The notes under the pieces are model-generated. The model saw nothing but the letters and a program-made list of their open reading frames with translations, was not told the DNA's origin and did not search any database. DNA of 64,000 bases from Rhodeus uyekii (Eukaryota > Chordata > Actinopteri > Cypriniformes > Acheilognathidae), in contig JAWRVZ010000103.1 of NCBI GenBank assembly GCA_037043235.1, forward strand, positions 1,899,001 to 1,963,000, written 5' to 3'. The position numbers and the translations under genes are program-made. Positions 60,595 to 64,000 of this stretch are shown here, one piece after another (the first letter of the stretch is position 1; each line of letters starts with the position of its first letter).

Positions 60595-60604
60595 AACCAC
60601 GGAC
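60595..60604 (+). promoter_or_regulatory. Putative self-priming primer-binding site
   Basis: AACCACGGAC begins one base after the 5' LTR. It is the exact reverse complement of GTCCGTGGTT at 60328-60337 inside the LTR, about 30 bp downstream of the TATA-like word. It does not start with the TGG expected for a tRNA 3' CCA primer. In Tf1 and sushi-type elements the first nucleotides of the mRNA fold back to such a site and prime reverse transcription. The assignment is inferred from this match and its position. Confidence 0.7.
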
Positions 60605-60633
60605 CAGGTTTGTCGCCTATAAAGACTGTCTAC

Positions 60634-63600
60634 ATGGAGTGCGAGTCACAGCTTCTGACTCTTGCCCAGATGAGGGACAGGAACTTCGGCCAGTTCGCCT
60701 ACGAGTTTTGTTTCATCGCCAGTCGGGCGTCCTTGCCGGATGACACCATCCGGGCCCTGTTTGGGATCGGCGCCATGCGGCATTTTCCCGAGGGCTTGCC
60801 AGACACCACCGGCTTAAGTTGGACTGAAGCCGTTCTCCGGTGTCTGAACAGCTACAACCGGAGAGCGGCCGAATTGAACAAGACAACACCCTCAGGTCCA
60901 GTAGCCGAGTCACCGCGCCGCCGCCGTAAACAGGGTAAGCGGAGGATTCCCTCGCCCGAGAACGAACTGATTCCCTCGCCCGAGAACGAACTGATTCCCT
61001 CGCCCGAGAACGAACTGATTCCCTCGCCCGAAAACGAACTGATTCCCTCGCCCGAGAACGAACTGATTCCCTCGCCCGAGAACGAACTGATTCCCTCGCC
61101 CGAGAACGAACTGATTCCCTCGCCCGAGAACGAACTGATTCCCTCGCCCGAGAACGAACTGATTCCCTCGCTGGAGAACGAACTGATTCCCTCGCCCGAG
61201 AACGAACTGATTCCCTCGCCCGAGAACGAACTGATTCCCTCGCCCGAGAACGAACTGATTCCCTCGCCCGAGAACGAACTGATTCCCTCGCCCGAGAACG
61301 AACTGATTCCCTCGCCCGAGAACGAACTGATTCCCTCGCCCGAGAACGAACTGATTCCCTCGCCCGAGAACGAACTGATTCCCTCGCCCCAGAACGAACT
61401 GATTCCCTCGCCTGAGAACGAACTGATTCCCTCGCCCGAGAACGAACTGATTCCCTCGCCCGAGAACGAACTGATTCCCTCGCCCGAGAACGAACTGATT
61501 CCCTCGCCCGAGAACGAACTGATTCCCTCGCCCGAGAACGAACTGATTCCCTCGCCCGAGAACGAACTGATTCCCTCGCCCGAGAACGAACTGACTCCCT
61601 CGCCCGAGAACGAACTGACTCCCTCGCCCGAGAACGAACTGACTCCCTCGCCCGAGAACGAACTGACTCCCTCGCCCGAGAACGAACTGACTCCCTCGCC
61701 CGAGAACGAACTGACTCCCTCGCCCGAGAACGAACTGACTCCCTCGCCCGAGAGTGAACTGACTCCCTCGCCCGAGAGTGAACTGACTCCCTCGCCCGAG
61801 AGTGAACTGACTCCCTTGCCCGAGAGTGAACTGACTCCCTTGCCCGAGAGTGAACTGACTCCCTTGCCCGAGAGTGAACTTTGTGAGCTGATTCCCTTGC
61901 CCGAGAGTGAACTGACTCCCTTGCCCGAGAGTGAACTGACTCCCTTGCCCGAGAGTGAACTGACTCCCTTGCCCGAGAGTGAACTTTGTGAGCTGATTCC
62001 CTTGCCCGAGAGTGAACTGATTCCCTTGCCCGAGAGTGAACTGATTCCCTTGCCCGAGAGTGAACTGATTCCCTTGCCCGAGAGTGAACTGATTCCCTTG
62101 CCCGAGAGTGAACTGATTCCCTTGCCCGAGAGTGAACTGATTCCCTTGCCCAAGAACGAACTTTGTGAACTCATTCCCCTGCCCGAGAGCGAACTTTGTG
62201 AACTCAATCCCCTGCCCGAGAGCGTACTTTGTGAACTGATTCCCCTGGCCGCTCGCAGTGCACAGAGTCCCCTGGCCGCTCGCAGTGCACAGAGTCCCCT
62301 GGCCGCTCGCAGTGCACAGAGTCCCCTGGCCGCTCGCAGTGCACAGAGTCCCCTGGCCGCTCGCAGTGAACTGGGTCCCCTGGCCGCTCGCAGTGAACTG
62401 AGTCCCCTGGCCGCTCGCAGTGAACTGTGTCCCCTGGCCGCTCGCAGTGAACGGTGTCCCCAGGCCACCCACAATGAACCCCAGGCCTCCGTGGACCCCT
62501 CCAGGCCCGACCTGCCACCGCCGGAGCTGCCGTGGCTCGACCCGCCGCCGCCGGAGCTGCCGTGGCCCGACTCGCCGCCGCCAGAGCTGCCGTGGCCCGA
62601 CCCTCCAGCCTTCTGGGACCTTCCAGATCCTCCGCCAGACCTCCTAGACCTCCCAGACCCGCCATTAGATCTCCCAGATCCTCCAACCGATCTGCCAGAC
62701 CTCCTAGATCTTCCACCAGACCTCCCAGATCCTCCGCCAGACCTCCTAGACCTCCCAGATCCGCCAGAGCTCCTAGAACTTCCAGACCCATCATCCGATC
62801 TGCCAGACCTCCCAGATCTTCCGCCAGACCTCCCAGATCCTCCGCCAGACCTCCTAGACCTCCCAGATCCGCCAGAGCTCCTAGACCTTCCAGACCCATC
62901 ATCCGATCTGCCAGACCTCCCAGATCTTCCGCCAGACCTCCCAGACCCGCCATCAGATCTGCCAGACCTCTCAGATCCTCTGCCAGCTCCGCCAGAGCTC
63001 CCATACCTGCCAGACCTCCTAGACCTCCCAGACCCACCATCTGATCTACCAGACCTCCCAGATCTTCCGCCAGACCTCCTAGACCTCCCAGACCCGCCAT
63101 CAGATCTGCCAGACCTCCCAGATCCTCTGCCAGCTCCGCCGGAGCTCCCATACCTGCCAGACCTCCTTGACCTCCCAGACCCACCATCCGATCTACCAGA
63201 CCTCCCAGATCTTCCGCCAGACCTCCTAGACCTCCCAGACCCGCCATCAGATCTGCCAGACCTCCCAGATCCTCTGCCAGCTCCGCCAGAGCTCCCATAC
63301 CTCCCAGGTCTTCAGCCAGACCTCCTAGACCTCCCAGAATCGCCACTAGATCTGTCAGACCTCCCAGACCCACCGCCTGCTCTGCCAGACCCGCCGGCTC
63401 TGCCGGACCCTCCCGACCCGCCGCCGGCTCTGCCGGACCCTCCCGACCCGCCGCCGGCTCTGCCGGACCCTCCCGACCCGCCGCCGGCTCTGCCGGACCC
63501 TCCCGACCCGCCGCCGGCTCTGCCGGACCCTCCCGACCCGCCGCCGGCTCTGCCGGACCCTCCCGACCCACCGCCGACTCCGCCGGACCCTCCTGTCTCG

Positions 63601-63651
63601 CCGGCCCCGCCGGACCCTCCAGATCTGCCAGCCTTGCTGGAACCCCCATGA
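60634..63651 (+). CDS. Gag-like repeat protein of LTR retroelement
   Basis: The ORF encodes about 1005 residues. I start at ATG 60634 (context CTACATGG), because the frame upstream reaches only a TTG. Residues 1-85 are a compact domain (MRDRNFGQFAYEFCFIAS, LFGIGAMRHFP, WTEAVLRCLNSYN) resembling the N-terminal Gag-type domain of fish retroelements. Residues 94-104 are basic (RRRRKQGKRR). Residues 105-535 are 52 copies of an 8-residue unit (IPSPENEL drifting to TPSPESEL and IPLPESEL) with five CEL insertions. Residues 536-607 are eight copies of SPLAARSAQ. The remainder is Pro/Asp/Leu-rich, including PELPWPDPP, PDLLDLPDPP and PPALPDPPDP units. No enzyme, signal peptide, membrane segment or zinc knuckle is seen. 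It probably assembles or packages RNA, as Gag does, but that is inference. It is intact and flanked by the element's own LTRs. Confidence 0.75.
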   Translation: MECESQLLTLAQMRDRNFGQFAYEFCFIASRASLPDDTIRALFGIGAMRHFPEGLPDTTGLSWTEAVLRCLNSYNRRAAELNKTTPSGPVAESPRRRRKQGKRRIPSPENELIPSPENELIPSPENELIPSPENELIPSPENELIPSPENELIPSPENELIPSPENELIPSPENELIPSLENELIPSPENELIPSPENELIPSPENELIPSPENELIPSPENELIPSPENELIPSPENELIPSPENELIPSPQNELIPSPENELIPSPENELIPSPENELIPSPENELIPSPENELIPSPENELIPSPENELIPSPENELTPSPENELTPSPENELTPSPENELTPSPENELTPSPENELTPSPENELTPSPESELTPSPESELTPSPESELTPLPESELTPLPESELTPLPESELCELIPLPESELTPLPESELTPLPESELTPLPESELCELIPLPESELIPLPESELIPLPESELIPLPESELIPLPESELIPLPESELIPLPKNELCELIPLPESELCELNPLPESVLCELIPLAARSAQSPLAARSAQSPLAARSAQSPLAARSAQSPLAARSELGPLAARSELSPLAARSELCPLAARSERCPQATHNEPQASVDPSRPDLPPPELPWLDPPPPELPWPDSPPPELPWPDPPAFWDLPDPPPDLLDLPDPPLDLPDPPTDLPDLLDLPPDLPDPPPDLLDLPDPPELLELPDPSSDLPDLPDLPPDLPDPPPDLLDLPDPPELLDLPDPSSDLPDLPDLPPDLPDPPSDLPDLSDPLPAPPELPYLPDLLDLPDPPSDLPDLPDLPPDLLDLPDPPSDLPDLPDPLPAPPELPYLPDLLDLPDPPSDLPDLPDLPPDLLDLPDPPSDLPDLPDPLPAPPELPYLPGLQPDLLDLPESPLDLSDLPDPPPALPDPPALPDPPDPPPALPDPPDPPPALPDPPDPPPALPDPPDPPPALPDPPDPPPALPDPPDPPPTPPDPPVSPAPPDPPDLPALLEPP

Positions 63652-63834
63652 ACTTTATTTTTTTGGTGTTTTGATTTTTCTGTAAGTTGTTTTGGGTTTG
63701 CTTAAAGTTGTCCTGATGCCATAATGTTCTATGGGGTTTGCTTTTTGTTTTTTATAGTTTGCACTCCGGGTTCTCTGTCCTGTTCTGTCCTCCTCCAGGT
63801 CCCCCGCCCTCCTTCCCCTTGTTGTGCACTTCCC

Positions 63835-63850
63835 GGCGCGAGGCCGCGCC
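63835..63850 (+). promoter_or_regulatory. GC hairpin upstream of the purine tract
   Basis: GGCGCG, a 4-base AGGC loop and CGCGCC form a perfect 6-bp stem. It can extend outward with CCC/GGG pairs across a TA bulge (63832-63857). It sits directly before the purine tract in the non-coding part of the element and may be a structural signal in the RNA. Confidence 0.6.
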
Positions 63851-63854
63851 TACC

Positions 63855-63867
63855 GGGAGGGGGGGGG
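63855..63867 (+). promoter_or_regulatory. Polypurine tract
   Basis: GGGAGGGGGGGGG lies three bases before the 3' LTR start at 63871, the standard position for the RNase H-resistant primer of plus-strand DNA synthesis in LTR retrotransposons. Confidence 0.85.
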
Positions 63868-63870
63868 TAC

Positions 63871-64000
63871 TGTTACCATTTTGCCCTGGGTGTGGTGTTT
63901 TGTGGGCACTTCCTAGCTGTCGGGTCTTTGTCACTTCCTGGTTGTCTAGTCACTGTTAGTGGGTGTGTTGGTTATCACGTGGGTGTTGCCTCTCGTTTCC
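63871..64000 (+). repeat. 3' LTR (first 130 bp)
   Basis: Identical at every one of 130 positions to 60105-60234. It is cut by the end of the window. Confidence 0.97.

Larger units (their letters stand above)
60105..64000 (+). mobile_element. Non-autonomous self-priming-type LTR retrotransposon
   Basis: The 5' LTR (60105-60593), a primer-binding site, a single 3-kb ORF, a purine tract and the first 130 bp of the 3' LTR (63871-64000) are all visible. The element continues past the window edge. Those 130 bp are identical to the 5' LTR, so the insertion is young. No zinc knuckle, aspartic protease, reverse transcriptase, RNase H or integrase motif is encoded, so it must use enzymes made by another element. 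The layout resembles terminal-repeat elements that keep only a Gag-type ORF (TR-GAG). If the 3' LTR is full length it should end near 64359, followed by a copy of the pentamer TGTAG found at 60100-60104. Confidence 0.88.

Noticed and set aside
60610..60633. Start of the repeat-protein ORF at 60610
   Set aside because: The codon there is TTG, not ATG. The first ATG is at 60634.
62420..63044. Alternative-frame Arg/Pro/Ala-rich plus-strand ORFs in the repeat protein gene
   Set aside because: Shadow frames of the Pro/Asp/Leu-rich repeats with no independent start context.
60852..63649. Long minus-strand open frames of 540, 520 and 481 residues opposite the retroelement ORF
   Set aside because: They arise because every tandem unit has a length divisible by three and lacks stops on the other strand. 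They have no promoter, no domain and lie antisense to the element's own ORF, LTR and purine tract.

Overview
The window looks like intergenic or intronic DNA from a teleost fish, most likely a cyprinid. The reasons are long AC and GATA/GACA microsatellites, dense Tc1, hAT, Tigger-like and TTAA-flanked elements, DIRS elements whose ends carry the 'TTCCCTTTCAAGGGAAC' type terminus, and many fish-type solo LTRs. I recognise no host protein-coding exon, tRNA or rRNA. No operon or bacterial signal is present. The coding potential that can be identified is transposon-derived; the one long intact reading frame lies in a retrotransposon at the right end. Names of repeat families come from my recognition of their ends and motifs, not from a search.

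Layout. 0-5.7 kb: a solo LTR with a perfect 5-bp target duplication, two Tigger-like MITEs (one nested in an older repeat) and a decayed DIRS reverse transcriptase/RNase H. 5.7-14 kb: mostly unique AT-rich sequence with three MITEs. 14-25.6 kb: solo LTRs, an unusual 77-bp inverted repeat joined to a Tc1 fragment, an (AC)91 tract, a second Tc1 fragment and a 709-bp solo LTR. 25.9-27.8 kb: a short DIRS element with both inverted termini, an internal complementary region and a gag relic, but no reverse transcriptase or tyrosine recombinase. 28-39 kb: LTR and LINE remnants, a proline-rich relic and a hAT MITE with a perfect 8-bp target duplication. 39.1-41.8 kb: a three-layer nest (hAT-type element containing DIRS termini containing a full-length Tc1). 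42.7-43.4 kb: a GATA/GACA (Bkm-type) block with a 269-bp higher-order repeat. 44-60 kb: unique DNA with MITEs, a solo LTR and a full-length Tc1.

60.1-64 kb is the most interesting part: a young LTR retrotransposon running off the right edge. The two LTRs are identical over all 130 bases that can be compared. It has a purine tract next to the 3' LTR and a primer-binding site complementary to a stretch inside its own LTR, placed where the transcript should start, as in the self-priming Tf1/sushi group. Its only ORF encodes a protein of about 1005 residues: a short Gag-like N-terminal domain, a basic patch, 52 copies of an 8-residue repeat, 8 copies of a 9-residue repeat and a long Pro/Asp/Leu-rich tail. 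There is no protease, reverse transcriptase or integrase, so it is a non-autonomous element that retains one structural-type protein. A solo LTR at 51.8 kb belongs to a related family, and a decayed locus at 31.0-32.0 kb may be a second member of the same structural class.
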